Shown: positions 1 to 8,604 of the stretch, piece by piece
Layout: every line of letters begins with the position of its first letter
Position numbering within the stretch: position 1 is the stretch's first letter
The notes under the pieces: model-generated
Told to the model about the DNA's origin: nothing
Seen by the model: the letters and a program-made list of their open reading frames with translations, nothing else
Database searches by the model: none
Program-made: the position numbers and the translations under genes
Origin: Paracoccus saliphilus
GTDB lineage: Bacteria > Pseudomonadota > Alphaproteobacteria > Rhodobacterales > Rhodobacteraceae
Reading direction: 5' to 3'
Length of the DNA stretch: 64,000 nt
Assembly: GCF_028553805.1 (NCBI RefSeq)
Contig: NZ_CP067140.1
Span: forward strand, 3,720,001 to 3,784,000

Positions 1-35
1 AGATCCTTCGCGGCATACCAACGGGCAGCCTTCAT
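1..35 (-). CDS. Zinc-type alcohol / 2,3-butanediol dehydrogenase, N-terminal fragment cut by window edge
   Basis: Only the first eleven codons are visible. They read MKAARWYAAKD, the usual opening of zinc-dependent medium-chain dehydrogenases annotated as 2,3-butanediol or threonine-type alcohol dehydrogenases. A clear ribosome binding site, AAGGAG, lies at 48-43 seven bases before the ATG at 35. The gene runs leftward out of the window. It is separated from the flavin monooxygenase upstream by a strong terminator, so it probably has its own expression or only read-through from that gene. The substrate cannot be judged from so little sequence; the family call rests on the N-terminal motif alone. 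Confidence 0.55.
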   Translation of the reverse strand, partial: MKAARWYAAKD

Positions 36-52
36 GGCGTTTCTCCTTGTCT

Positions 53-90
53 AAAAAAATCCGGTTCGTCCGGGACGGCTGCCCCGGACG
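53..90 (-). terminator. Rho-independent terminator after the flavin monooxygenase gene
   Basis: Read on the minus strand, an 8-bp perfect GC-rich stem (CGTCCGGG pairing with CCCGGACG, 90-83 with 74-67, loop of 8) is followed by a seven-T run at 59-53. It begins 11 bases after the stop codon of the monooxygenase, and the run ends shortly before the ribosome binding site of the next gene. Confidence 0.8.
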
Positions 91-101
91 ATCAGGTGGC
101 A

Positions 102-1901
102 TCAGGACAGATGATGCACTTCCTGCAGCTTGTAGACGGGGGTCTCGATCCCCTCCATCCGCGCCTTGAGCTGCAATGCCAGATACAGCGAGTAATGCCG
201 CGACTGGTGCAGGTTGCCGCCGTGGAACCACAGCGCCTCCTGCTGGGTGGGTTTCCACATGTTGCGCTGCTCGCCTTCCCACGGACCGGGATCCTTGGTG
301 GTGTCAGAACCGAGACCCCAAACCTTGCCGACCTTGTCCGCGATCTCCTGCCCCATCAGGTCGGCGGCCCAGCCATTCATCGAGCCATAGCCGGTGGCAT
401 AAACGATCAGATCTGCGGGCAGTACCTCGCCCGTGTCCAGCTTGATGCCATCGGGAACGATCTCGGTCACTTGACCCTTGGCCAGCTTGACCTTGCCGTC
501 GATAATCAACTGGCTTGCACCTACATCAATGTAATAGCCGGAACCGCGGCGCAGATATTTCATGAACAGGCCCGAGCCGTCATCGCCCCAGTCCAGCTTG
601 AACCCGGCTTTTTCCAGCCCGTCATAGAACGCCTTGTCCCGTTCGCGCATCTGGTCGTAGAGCGGAATCTGCCATTCATGCATGATCTTGTAGGGCAGCG
701 AGGCAAAGATCAGGTCGGCCTTTTCCGTAGTCACGCCGTTCTGCACCGCCTGCTCGGAATACAGACCGCCAAGCCCGATATCCATCAGCGTGTCCGAGCG
801 GACGATATGCGTGCTGGACCTTTGAATCATCGTCACGTCGACGTCATGCTCCCACAACGCGGCGGCGATGTCGTGGGCCGAGTTGTTCGAGCCGATGATC
901 ACAACCTTCTTGCCCTTGTAGGCGTCAGGGCCGGGATGCTGCGATGAGTGTTGTTGCTCACCCTTGAAACTGTCGGCGCCGGGGAATTTCGGCACATTCG
1001 GCTTGCCCGACATGCCGGTGGCCAGCACCAGCTGTTTCGGCTTCAACACCACCTCTTCGCCGTCGCGATCCACCGCGACGGTCCATTCCTTTGTCGCCTC
1101 GTCATAGCTGGCGCGCTGGCAGGTGCTGCGCGTCCAGTAGTTCAGCTCCATGACCTTGGCATACATCTCCAGCCAGTCGCCCACCTTGTCCTTGGGCGTA
1201 AAGACCGGCCAGTTGTCGGGAAATTTGATATAAGGCAGGTGGTCGTACCAGACCGGGTCATGCAGGCACAGCGACTTGTAACGTTTGCGCCACTGGTCGC
1301 CGGGGCGGTCGTGCTTGTCCAGTACGATGGTCGGCACGCCAAGCTGCCGCAACCTCGCGCCAAGGGCGATGCCGCCCTGTCCGCCGCCGATGATGACCGT
1401 ATATGGCTGGCGGCTATAGCCCAACTCGGCGGCCTCGACCTCGCGCTCCTCCTTCCAGCTTTGCCGGTTCTTGCCTGCGCCGTGTTTCGCGCCCAAGGGC
1501 CGGGCAAAGCCCTTGGCCTCCTCATGGCCCTTGAGTTCCTGCATAGCGGTCAGCAGGGTCCAGATCCTGCCGTCGCGCAGGCGGACAAGGCCATACCCCC
1601 GCGCCGCGGCGGTCTCGAAGGTGATCCAAGCAGTAACTACCCCATCCTCTTCTGCGGGAACTTCGTTTTCGGCCAGTTTCCAACCGGTCGGCTTTGTCGT
1701 TCTAAGCTGCGCACGCAGCATGTCGGCAACCTGGCCCTGCCCCTCCATGGTGCGCAGGTTCCAGGTAAAAGCGACCAGATCGCGCCAGTAGCAATCCGTC
1801 ACGAACATTTGCGCGGCGCGGTCTATATCGCCGGCCTCCAGTGCCGCGCCGAATTCGTCCAGCACGTTCTGCACGTGGTCTGACAATGCGGAATCAAGCA
1901 T
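102..1901 (-). CDS. Flavin-containing monooxygenase with N-terminal NTF2/SnoaL-like domain
   Basis: This 599-residue protein should be a cytosolic FAD- and NADPH-dependent monooxygenase. Residues 1 to about 130 resemble the SnoaL/NTF2-like fold. The first Rossmann motif GGGQGG is at 162-167, an FMO-type fingerprint FKGEQQHSSQHP is at 302-313, and a second dinucleotide motif IIGSNNSAHD follows at about 325-334. The start at 1901 is chosen because GGGAGGA lies directly upstream; the reading frame stays open further back but without a binding site. It follows the AcoR-type regulator gene, with an operator-like repeat cluster between them, and ends in a strong terminator. A Baeyer-Villiger reaction on a ketone or an N/S-oxidation are both possible; the substrate is not visible. 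Confidence 0.8.
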   Translation of the reverse strand: MLDSALSDHVQNVLDEFGAALEAGDIDRAAQMFVTDCYWRDLVAFTWNLRTMEGQGQVADMLRAQLRTTKPTGWKLAENEVPAEEDGVVTAWITFETAAARGYGLVRLRDGRIWTLLTAMQELKGHEEAKGFARPLGAKHGAGKNRQSWKEEREVEAAELGYSRQPYTVIIGGGQGGIALGARLRQLGVPTIVLDKHDRPGDQWRKRYKSLCLHDPVWYDHLPYIKFPDNWPVFTPKDKVGDWLEMYAKVMELNYWTRSTCQRASYDEATKEWTVAVDRDGEEVVLKPKQLVLATGMSGKPNVPKFPGADSFKGEQQHSSQHPGPDAYKGKKVVIIGSNNSAHDIAAALWEHDVDVTMIQRSSTHIVRSDTLMDIGLGGLYSEQAVQNGVTTEKADLIFASLPYKIMHEWQIPLYDQMRERDKAFYDGLEKAGFKLDWGDDGSGLFMKYLRRGSGYYIDVGASQLIIDGKVKLAKGQVTEIVPDGIKLDTGEVLPADLIVYATGYGSMNGWAADLMGQEIADKVGKVWGLGSDTTKDPGPWEGEQRNMWKPTQQEALWFHGGNLHQSRHYSLYLALQLKARMEGIETPVYKLQEVHHLS

Positions 1902-2014
1902 GTTTTCCTCCCAAGACTGAAATTCCTCCGGGAGACAGGCTGTGACAGATCGGAGTCCGCGGCCAGAAAAATTGCCGTATCCGGCCGGGCGAGGGCGAAC
2001 TTTGCGCGTGCCGC

Positions 2015-2058
2015 GTTGCGTCCGCAACCGCGCGCAACATCATCGCAACCCTATTGCG
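2015..2058 (-). promoter_or_regulatory. GTTGCG half-site cluster, candidate operator for the flavin monooxygenase
   Basis: Read on the minus strand, GTTGCG occurs at 2049-2044, 2038-2033 and 2028-2023, with the inverse CGCAAC at 2020-2015. The last two form a near-perfect palindrome (GTTGCG, 2-base gap, CGCAAC). A fourth arm, CGCAA at 2058-2054, pairs with the first copy. The cluster overlaps the stop codon of the regulator gene and lies about 110-160 bases before the monooxygenase start. Operator function is inferred. Confidence 0.45.
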
Positions 2059-3796
2059 GGGGAGTCAGCCCCAGGCGCTGCACCCGGCGCAGGATGGTCG
2101 AGCGATTTACCCCCAATCGCCGCGCGGTCTGCGCCATGTTCCAGCCGCAGGCATCCAATAGTGATTCGAGGCATTCGGCATCATCCGCGCGAGTTTCGAC
2201 CAGCACGGGGTCGGGCAGGTCGGTGATATCGATATCCGCGCCCTCGGCCAGGCTGACGGCAACATCGAGCGTATTGCCCAATTCGCGCAGATTGCCCGGC
2301 CAGCTGCGGGCCTTGAGTTCAGATCGCGCCGCAGGGGTCAGCCGCAAGCCGTCCGGGTTGCGTTGCCGCAGAAGCCGGTCGAGCAGCCAGTCGAAATCCT
2401 GCCGCAATCGCAGCGGAGGCACTGACAGCGTGGCCCCGGCAATACGAAAGAACAGGTCGCCCCGGAACGCGCCTGAGCGAGTCATCGCAGACAGATCATC
2501 GCGGACCGAGGCGATCACCCGCAGTTTGGCGTCGGTCAGCAGCCGCAAGATCGCTGCCTGCCCTGCAGGGGAGAGATCGTCCACACCTTGCATGAACAGC
2601 GTGCCAGGGGTTCCCGCGCTGGGTAGCATGGCGTCGATGGCGGCTGGATCGGCCCTGGCGCAATCCAGCTGGATAAAGGGCCGCGCGTCGGTTTCGCACA
2701 TATGAATGGCTCGGGCCAGCCGGTGCTTGCCTGTCCCGGTCTCTCCGCTCAGCAGCAGCGGAATTTGCGTTCGCGCCAGCTTTGCTGCCCGTGTCAGTAA
2801 CGCCTGCATTGCCGGATCCGGGCCCGCAATACTGGACAGGCCGCCCGGCAGCGCGATTCCGGTCTGGCGCGGCACTCGCGCGGTTTGCGGCGCGATCGCA
2901 TGGCCAAAAAGCGCCCGGCCGTCATGCAGCCGGATGACCCGTTCCTCGGTTGGCCGCCCGCGCATCAGTTCGGGCAGGTCATCGACCGACAATTCCATTA
3001 CCTGATCCAGACGCCGCCCCAGCAGGCTGCCGCTTTGCGAACCCAGCACCTGCTGCGCCGCATGGGTCAGCCCGATGACCCGGCCCGAGTCATCCAATGC
3101 GATGGCGGCCTCGGGATCGACCTCTAGAAATTCGGGGCTGGCCGAGAAACGTAGCACCCAGTCGCGACGGGTCATCGCCATCAGGTTCGCCATTTCGACG
3201 CGGCGGGCCGAGGAGCAGACCAGGTTCATCGCGAGATTCTGGCTGGCCTTGGGCTGGGGCGAGCGCAGCAGTGACAGGTCCAGTACCGCCGAAAGATTGC
3301 CCGAGGTGTCGAATATAGGGGCGGCCGTGCAGGACAGCGGCGTGTGATGCAGGTCGAAATGGTCGGTCTGGTGGATGGTGATCGCCTCGCCGGTGACGAT
3401 GCATGAACCGACCCCGCAGGTTCCCGCCCGGTTCTCGGACCAGTCCGAGCCCATGTAAAGCCCCGCCGTCCGCAGATCGTCCTCGAAGCGCCGGTCGCCA
3501 AAGAAATCGACCGTGACGCCTTTGGCATCGGCCAGCAGCAGCACGTAGTTCTGCCCGGCCACTTGCCGGAACAGCGAATCCAGCCCCGAACGGGCGATGG
3601 CGATCAGCCGCTCGGATTGCTCGCGATGGGCGCGCAGCTCGGCCTCGGTGACGATATGGGCGGGCGATGGGCGCGAGGGATCCATGCCATAGGTCTCGAC
3701 GCAGCGCCGCCAGCTTTCGGACACGACGCCGTCGCGCCCGGTCGTTTGCCCGCGCAGCACCCGGTCGATTTCGCGCACATGATCGGTGTCCCGCAT
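2051..3796 (-). CDS. AcoR-type transcriptional regulator with degenerate sigma-54 AAA+ domain
   Basis: The 581-residue protein has the layout of AcoR-family activators: a GAF sensor region at roughly 70-200, an AAA+ segment from about 332, and a Fis-type helix-turn-helix at 551-577. Walker A is present (GETGTGKH, 351-358) and so are FRGDLFFR and WPGNLREL. However, only about 18 residues separate the DCA motif (378-380) from GTLF (398-401). The GAFTGA loop that contacts sigma-54 is therefore missing, and the Walker B acidic pair is replaced (FMQGVDDL). It may act on sigma-70 promoters or as a repressor, as known for GAFTGA-less relatives such as TyrR. It lies just upstream of the flavin monooxygenase, its probable target. 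Confidence 0.82.
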   Translation of the reverse strand: MRDTDHVREIDRVLRGQTTGRDGVVSESWRRCVETYGMDPSRPSPAHIVTEAELRAHREQSERLIAIARSGLDSLFRQVAGQNYVLLLADAKGVTVDFFGDRRFEDDLRTAGLYMGSDWSENRAGTCGVGSCIVTGEAITIHQTDHFDLHHTPLSCTAAPIFDTSGNLSAVLDLSLLRSPQPKASQNLAMNLVCSSARRVEMANLMAMTRRDWVLRFSASPEFLEVDPEAAIALDDSGRVIGLTHAAQQVLGSQSGSLLGRRLDQVMELSVDDLPELMRGRPTEERVIRLHDGRALFGHAIAPQTARVPRQTGIALPGGLSSIAGPDPAMQALLTRAAKLARTQIPLLLSGETGTGKHRLARAIHMCETDARPFIQLDCARADPAAIDAMLPSAGTPGTLFMQGVDDLSPAGQAAILRLLTDAKLRVIASVRDDLSAMTRSGAFRGDLFFRIAGATLSVPPLRLRQDFDWLLDRLLRQRNPDGLRLTPAARSELKARSWPGNLRELGNTLDVAVSLAEGADIDITDLPDPVLVETRADDAECLESLLDACGWNMAQTARRLGVNRSTILRRVQRLGLTPPQ

Positions 3797-4113
3797 CCGG
3801 CCTTCCCTTACGTCGTGACGGCCAGTATGTCATCGCAGACAGATTCGTTGCAAATGTTCAGTGCCCGATGATCAGCGGCACCGGGCCCGAAAGGAGCGTC
3901 TTCAGTCTGCCCGCTAGCGTCAATACAAGGTCATGCCTCCACCGTGGACAAAGGCCGCATTAGGGGGCAGTGGCAACATTTGCCGTCAACGGGACAAAGT
4001 TGGGGGCGATCTGCCGATCGGGCCTGATTGGCTCAATTGTCATGCAGGACAGACAACCCCAGCCTGAGGACTAATACACCTAAGAATTCGAACGTCCCTT
4101 CCAATACTCAAGC
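3797..4113. other. Intergenic region upstream of the AcoR-type regulator
   Basis: This 317-base stretch lies between the end of the CoA-transferase gene and the start of the regulator gene, both on the minus strand. It must hold the regulator's promoter and the end of the long transcript from the right. I could not identify a convincing hairpin-plus-T-run terminator, a -24/-12 element or a conserved small gene. Confidence 0.5.
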
Positions 4114-6048
4114 TCACTTCTCCGCCAATTTCGCATGTGCTTCCTCGGCGCGCTCGAAGATATGCGGTTGCAGGCCACGGCGCGATAGCGCCTCCTGCAT
4201 TTTCATTCTCATGAAGGCGCTTGTACTGTAGCGCGTGGTCGTCGCGTAATGATATTCCATCAGGTATTCGATCATGTCCGCGTAACGGTCGTACAGATCC
4301 TCGGCGATACGACAGCCATCATGGTTGACCACCGAATTCACCCGCCGGCCTGCCTTCTCACAGGCGTTGACCAGAACCTTCTGCAAATCGTCAATGTCGC
4401 TCTCCTTGCGCACGCTCCAACCTTCCAGATTGAGGAACAATATGTTGCGCTCGGGGTCATAGCTGACGCGCTCGGACAGCTTGAGGTTCAGCAAGTCGGA
4501 CATCAACTCCATCGGCGCGTCGGTGAAGATACGAATATCCATCGGCACCGGCTTGTTGATGACCGGGGTGAAATCCATTTGGGCAAGGATGTCGCGGTCG
4601 ATATCGATGCCAGGCGCGACTTCGATGAGTTCGAGACCGCCCTGCGTCAACTGGAACACGCAGCGTTCGGTCACATAAATCACCGGCTGCGAACGTCGGG
4701 CCGCGTAGCTGCCCGAGAAGGTGATCTGTTCGACTGCCTGCACGAACTTGCGCGACCTGCCTTCCTGCAGGATACGGAGCTCACCGCCGCCGACCTCCGC
4801 CTTGAGGCCGCCGGCGGTGAAGGTCCCGGCAAAGACCACGGCGCGGGAGTTCTGCGAAATGTCGATGAACCCGCCGCACCCGTTGAGACGCCCGCCGAAG
4901 CGGCTGGTGTTCACGTTGCCCTGCCGGTCGCATTCCGCCATCCCGAGGCAAGTCAGGTCCAGCCCGCCGCCATGGTAGAAATCGAACATCTGGTTCTGGT
5001 CGATGATCGAATCCGCATTGGTCGAGGCCCCGAAACTGGAACTTCCCGCCAGCACGCCGCCAATGGCGCCGGCTTCGGTGGTCATGGTGATGAAAGGCGT
5101 GGCCTTTTCCTCGCTTGCCACCGCCGCGACCCCGTCCGGCGCACCAACGCCAAGATTGATCACACCGTTCAGGGGAAGCTCGAAGGCAGCGCGGCGGGCG
5201 ACGACCTTGCGCGCGTCCAGCGGCATCTTCACCATGCTTGCAACCGGTACGCGGATCTCGCCCGACAGGGCAGGATTGTATTCAACGCCGTAGTTCATGC
5301 GATGCATCTCGGCGGAATCGGCAACCACAACGCAGTCCACGAGGATGCCTGGCACTCGCACTTCCTTCGGCCGGATGGAGCCCTGCTCGACGATGCGTTC
5401 GACCTGGGCGATCACCACGCCGCCATTGTTATGCGCGGCCATCGCCTGCGCCAGCACATCCAGCGTCAGGCATTCCTTTTCCATGCCCAGATTGCCAGAG
5501 GGATCGGCACTGGTGGCGCGGATCAGCGCAACATCGATCGGCGTGGCCTTGTAGAACAGCCATTCCTCCCCGTCGACCTCGACCATGCGGACGATGTCTT
5601 CGGTGGTGATCTCGTTAACCTTGCCGCCGCCAAGACGGGGATCGACATAGGTATGCAGACCGACTTTCGTGAACAGCCCGGGCGAACCGGAGGCGCAGGA
5701 ACGGTAAAGCTTGGAGATCACACCCTGCGGAAGATTGTAGCCTTGGATCCTGTTCTCCACAGCCGCCTGCGCGACTTTCGGCATGCGGCCGAAATTCGCG
5801 GCAATGACGCGCTTGAGCAGGCCCTCATGATGCAACCGTCCGGTTCCCAGCCCCTTGCTGTCGCCGGCCCCGGCACACATGATCAGCGTGAGATCGCGCG
5901 GGGCGCCGGTCTCCACGAACCTCTTCTCAAGCGCCGCATGCAAAGCTTCGGGAATACAGCTCTGTACGAAGCCGGTGGTCGCGATCACATCGTTGTCGCG
6001 GATGAGGGACACGGCCTCGTCGGCCTGGAGAACCTTGTTCTTTTGCAT
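4114..6048 (-). CDS. Fused family I acyl-CoA:carboxylate CoA-transferase (propionate CoA-transferase-like)
   Basis: This enzyme should move CoA between acyl-CoA and a carboxylate such as acetate or propionate through a glutamyl-CoA thioester. It is a fusion of the alpha and beta halves (about 644 residues), as in propionate CoA-transferases. The likely catalytic glutamate is Glu325 in the TEAGAIGG motif, followed by the conserved FDFYHGGGLDL and GCGGFIDI segments. I start at MQKNKVLQADEA (6048), where family members begin. An upstream ATG at 6129 adds 27 residues of unconserved sequence but has an AGGAAGG site before it, so that start is possible. The gene follows the carbonic anhydrase and is last in the co-directional series from ftfL. 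The acyl substrate is unknown. Confidence 0.82.
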   Translation of the reverse strand: MQKNKVLQADEAVSLIRDNDVIATTGFVQSCIPEALHAALEKRFVETGAPRDLTLIMCAGAGDSKGLGTGRLHHEGLLKRVIAANFGRMPKVAQAAVENRIQGYNLPQGVISKLYRSCASGSPGLFTKVGLHTYVDPRLGGGKVNEITTEDIVRMVEVDGEEWLFYKATPIDVALIRATSADPSGNLGMEKECLTLDVLAQAMAAHNNGGVVIAQVERIVEQGSIRPKEVRVPGILVDCVVVADSAEMHRMNYGVEYNPALSGEIRVPVASMVKMPLDARKVVARRAAFELPLNGVINLGVGAPDGVAAVASEEKATPFITMTTEAGAIGGVLAGSSSFGASTNADSIIDQNQMFDFYHGGGLDLTCLGMAECDRQGNVNTSRFGGRLNGCGGFIDISQNSRAVVFAGTFTAGGLKAEVGGGELRILQEGRSRKFVQAVEQITFSGSYAARRSQPVIYVTERCVFQLTQGGLELIEVAPGIDIDRDILAQMDFTPVINKPVPMDIRIFTDAPMELMSDLLNLKLSERVSYDPERNILFLNLEGWSVRKESDIDDLQKVLVNACEKAGRRVNSVVNHDGCRIAEDLYDRYADMIEYLMEYHYATTTRYSTSAFMRMKMQEALSRRGLQPHIFERAEEAHAKLAEK

Positions 6049-6166
6049 CGCGTTCGAAAGCCTCTGTTGCCGGGTATCGGGAGATGTGGCGAAGTCGAAG
6101 GACAAACGATGTCGGCACCAGCGCATCATGTTGCAAACGTCCTTCCTGATCGTTCTCCCATGATTA

Positions 6167-7024
6167 TTAACGCATGATCGGCGCCAGAAGATCCGGATCT
6201 ATGATCAGGTTACGCACCGCATGCGCGTGTTTCTCCTCGAACAGGTTGTTCTTCAGCCACGTATCCACCGACGCAATGTCCAGTTTCGCGACCTGCGGAC
6301 GAACACTCCAGGTTACCTGGTAAGGTGAACCTTCTTCATTGTAGTCTGGACCAGTGGTGGAGCCGGCATAGACAACGGGTTTTCCCAGATCGGAGGGCAA
6401 GTTTACCGCCTGGTACAGGCCATCAGCAATTTCGACATCCGTCATCTCGGTGAAATTCGCACCACCATTGCTGACCAGAACAGCAATCACGGCCTCCACC
6501 CGCAGGTCCGGTTTTTTGACCGCAGCACTCATGCAGGCGTCAAGGGCTGGGCCGGGGCTGACCTCTGCTGAGGAGTACACGAAATGGATTTCGATCGTGT
6601 CTCCAGGCTCGAGTCCACCATACTTGCTACCGCCCACGCTCATGTCGATCGGCGCCAGTTCAGCCTCGGAAAGGTCACCGTCATACTTGAAGCCTGTACC
6701 ATACCCATGACCATCGCCGTTGCCGGCGTAAGTGGTAAACTCTCCGCCCTTGTGCTCAGCACTTTCATGAAAATGGATATTGCAGAGATTCATTCTTGCA
6801 AATGAGGACGAGGCCCCGAAAACGCGGCGGTTGTTCCCTGTGGCACTATCAATATCTCGCGGTGCCTGTGGACCGAAGCCAGCACCATCGGTTGCGGAGG
6901 CCAAAGCGGCACGCTGGGCTCCGATCACCTCGTCGGATACGGCTTTGCTCCTGTCATCTGCCAGTGCGGCGGTTCCCGTCATAGCAAGTAGTGCAGCACT
7001 CAGTTTGAAGATTTCTGTGGACAA
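6167..7024 (-). CDS. Delta-class carbonic anhydrase, exported
   Basis: The protein carries the histidine-rich motif NLCNIHFHESAEHKGGE typical of delta-class carbonic anhydrases, zinc enzymes that interconvert CO2 and bicarbonate. The N-terminus has a hydrophobic stretch ending in TAALA-DD, which looks like a Sec signal peptide cleaved after Ala, so it should act in the periplasm. I chose the TTG at 7024 because AGAGAGGA lies seven bases upstream. The in-frame ATG at 7042 adds six residues but has no binding site. It sits between pntB and the CoA-transferase on the same strand. Bicarbonate is the substrate of the PEP carboxylase encoded 5 kb upstream, but the presumed location outside the cytoplasm makes a direct link uncertain. 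Confidence 0.8.
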   Translation of the reverse strand: MSTEIFKLSAALLAMTGTAALADDRSKAVSDEVIGAQRAALASATDGAGFGPQAPRDIDSATGNNRRVFGASSSFARMNLCNIHFHESAEHKGGEFTTYAGNGDGHGYGTGFKYDGDLSEAELAPIDMSVGGSKYGGLEPGDTIEIHFVYSSAEVSPGPALDACMSAAVKKPDLRVEAVIAVLVSNGGANFTEMTDVEIADGLYQAVNLPSDLGKPVVYAGSTTGPDYNEEGSPYQVTWSVRPQVAKLDIASVDTWLKNNLFEEKHAHAVRNLIIDPDLLAPIMR

Positions 7025-7151
7025 TTTGGAATCCTCTCTCATTGGAACAGCCGGTTTGCCATGGAAAGTTTTCTTCTTGTGTGATCATGATCCGTGTCGG
7101 TTCGAAAACCATGTCAAACAGTGCGTAGGTTCTGTGGATGAAACGTGTCCA

Positions 7152-8594
7152 TCAATCGATCATCGGCATGAGCTTGTTCACGGATTCATTGGCATCTCCA
7201 TAGAACATCCTGGTGTTCTCCTTGAAGAACAGCGGGTTCTCGATGCCGGAATAGCCGGTGCCCTGTCCGCGCTTGGACACGAAGACCTGCTTGGCCTTCC
7301 AGACCTCCAGCACCGGCATGCCGGCGATGGGGCTGTTGGGGTCCTCTTGCGCGGCCGGGTTCACGATGTCGTTCGAACCGATGACGATCACCACATCCGT
7401 GGACGGGAAATCCTCGTTGATCTCCTCCATCTCCAGCACGATATCGTAAGGCACCCGCGCCTCGGCCAGCAGCACGTTCATATGCCCCGGCAAGCGGCCT
7501 GCGACCGGGTGGATCGCGAAGCGAACCTCCTTGCCTGCGGCCCGCAGCTTGCGGGTCAGCTCGCTGACCGCGGCCTGCGCCTGCGCCACCGCCATGCCAT
7601 AGCCCGGCACGATGATCACGCTGTCGGCCTCGTTCAGCGCGGCGGCCACGCCGTCGGCATCGATGGCGATCTGCTCGCCCTCGATTTCCGCCGCCGGACC
7701 CTGTTCGCCGCCGAAGCCGCCAAGGATCACGCTGACGAAATGCCGATTCATCGCCTTGCACATGATATAGCTGAGGATCGCACCCGAAGAGCCGACCAGC
7801 GCGCCGGTCACGATCAGCAGGTCATTGCCGAGCGTGAAGCCGATGGCCGCGGCCGCCCAACCAGAATAGCTGTTCAGCATCGAGACGACGACCGGCATAT
7901 CGGCGCCGCCGATACCCATGATCAGGTGATAGCCGATGAAGAAAGCCAGAAGCGCGATCAGGATCAGCCAGAACACGCCGGATCCGACCCCGGTGCAGTA
8001 GAGAATGCCGAACAGGATCGACAACCCCAACGCGCCGGCATTCAGCATATGCCCGCCGGGCAGCTTCTTGGGCTTGCCATCGACCTTGCCGGCAAGCTTG
8101 CCGAAGGCCACGACCGAGCCGGTGAAGGTGATGGCGCCGATGAAGATGCCCAGGAAAACCTCGATCTTCAGCATTGCCAGTTCGGCGGGCGTCTTGTGCG
8201 CCAGAACGGCGGCAAAGCCCTGGAACTCATGCGCCGCGTTCTCGGCCTTGATCCGCAACATGCGCGCCATTTCGATCTGGGCGTTGAAGCCCACGAAAAC
8301 GGCGGCCAGCCCGACAAGGCTGTGCATCGCGGCAACCAGTTGCGGCATTTCGGTCATCTGGACGCGCTTGGCGACCACAAAACCGACGGCGCCACCAATC
8401 GTGATCATCACGACCGACAGAAACCAGTTGCCCGCGCCGGGACCGAACAGCGTGGCCAGCACGGCCAGCGCCATGCCGGCGATACCGTACCAGATCGCGC
8501 GCTTGGCGCTTTCCTGACCCGAAAGCCCACCCAAAGACAGGATGAACAGGATCGCGGCGACCACATAAGCGGCAGTGGTGAATCCGTATTCCAT
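7152..8594 (-). CDS. pntB: Proton-translocating NAD(P)+ transhydrogenase subunit beta
   Basis: PntB forms the membrane domain II and NADP(H)-binding domain III of the transhydrogenase that uses the proton gradient to reduce NADP+ with NADH. The first half is a series of hydrophobic segments. The C-terminal half has the domain III signature [15 protein letters not shown] and the [15 protein letters not shown] segment. The length of about 480 residues fits the family. AAGGAG at 8606-8601 sits six bases before the ATG at 8594 (a second ATG at 8597 is too close), giving [10 protein letters not shown]. Only ten bases separate it from pntA, so the two are co-transcribed. In a serine-cycle organism it would supply NADPH. 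Confidence 0.95.
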   Translation of the reverse strand: MEYGFTTAAYVVAAILFILSLGGLSGQESAKRAIWYGIAGMALAVLATLFGPGAGNWFLSVVMITIGGAVGFVVAKRVQMTEMPQLVAAMHSLVGLAAVFVGFNAQIEMARMLRIKAENAAHEFQGFAAVLAHKTPAELAMLKIEVFLGIFIGAITFTGSVVAFGKLAGKVDGKPKKLPGGHMLNAGALGLSILFGILYCTGVGSGVFWLILIALLAFFIGYHLIMGIGGADMPVVVSMLNSYSGWAAAAIGFTLGNDLLIVTGALVGSSGAILSYIMCKAMNRHFVSVILGGFGGEQGPAAEIEGEQIAIDADGVAAALNEADSVIIVPGYGMAVAQAQAAVSELTRKLRAAGKEVRFAIHPVAGRLPGHMNVLLAEARVPYDIVLEMEEINEDFPSTDVVIVIGSNDIVNPAAQEDPNSPIAGMPVLEVWKAKQVFVSKRGQGTGYSGIENPLFFKENTRMFYGDANESVNKLMPMID

Positions 8595-8604
8595 CATCCC
8601 CTCC

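Noticed and set aside
4249..6177. Long plus-strand open frame (642 codons) opposite the CoA-transferase gene
   Set aside because: The translation is rich in His, Asp, Gly and Arg with no domain, a common mirror of GC-rich coding DNA. The minus-strand product is a clear enzyme.
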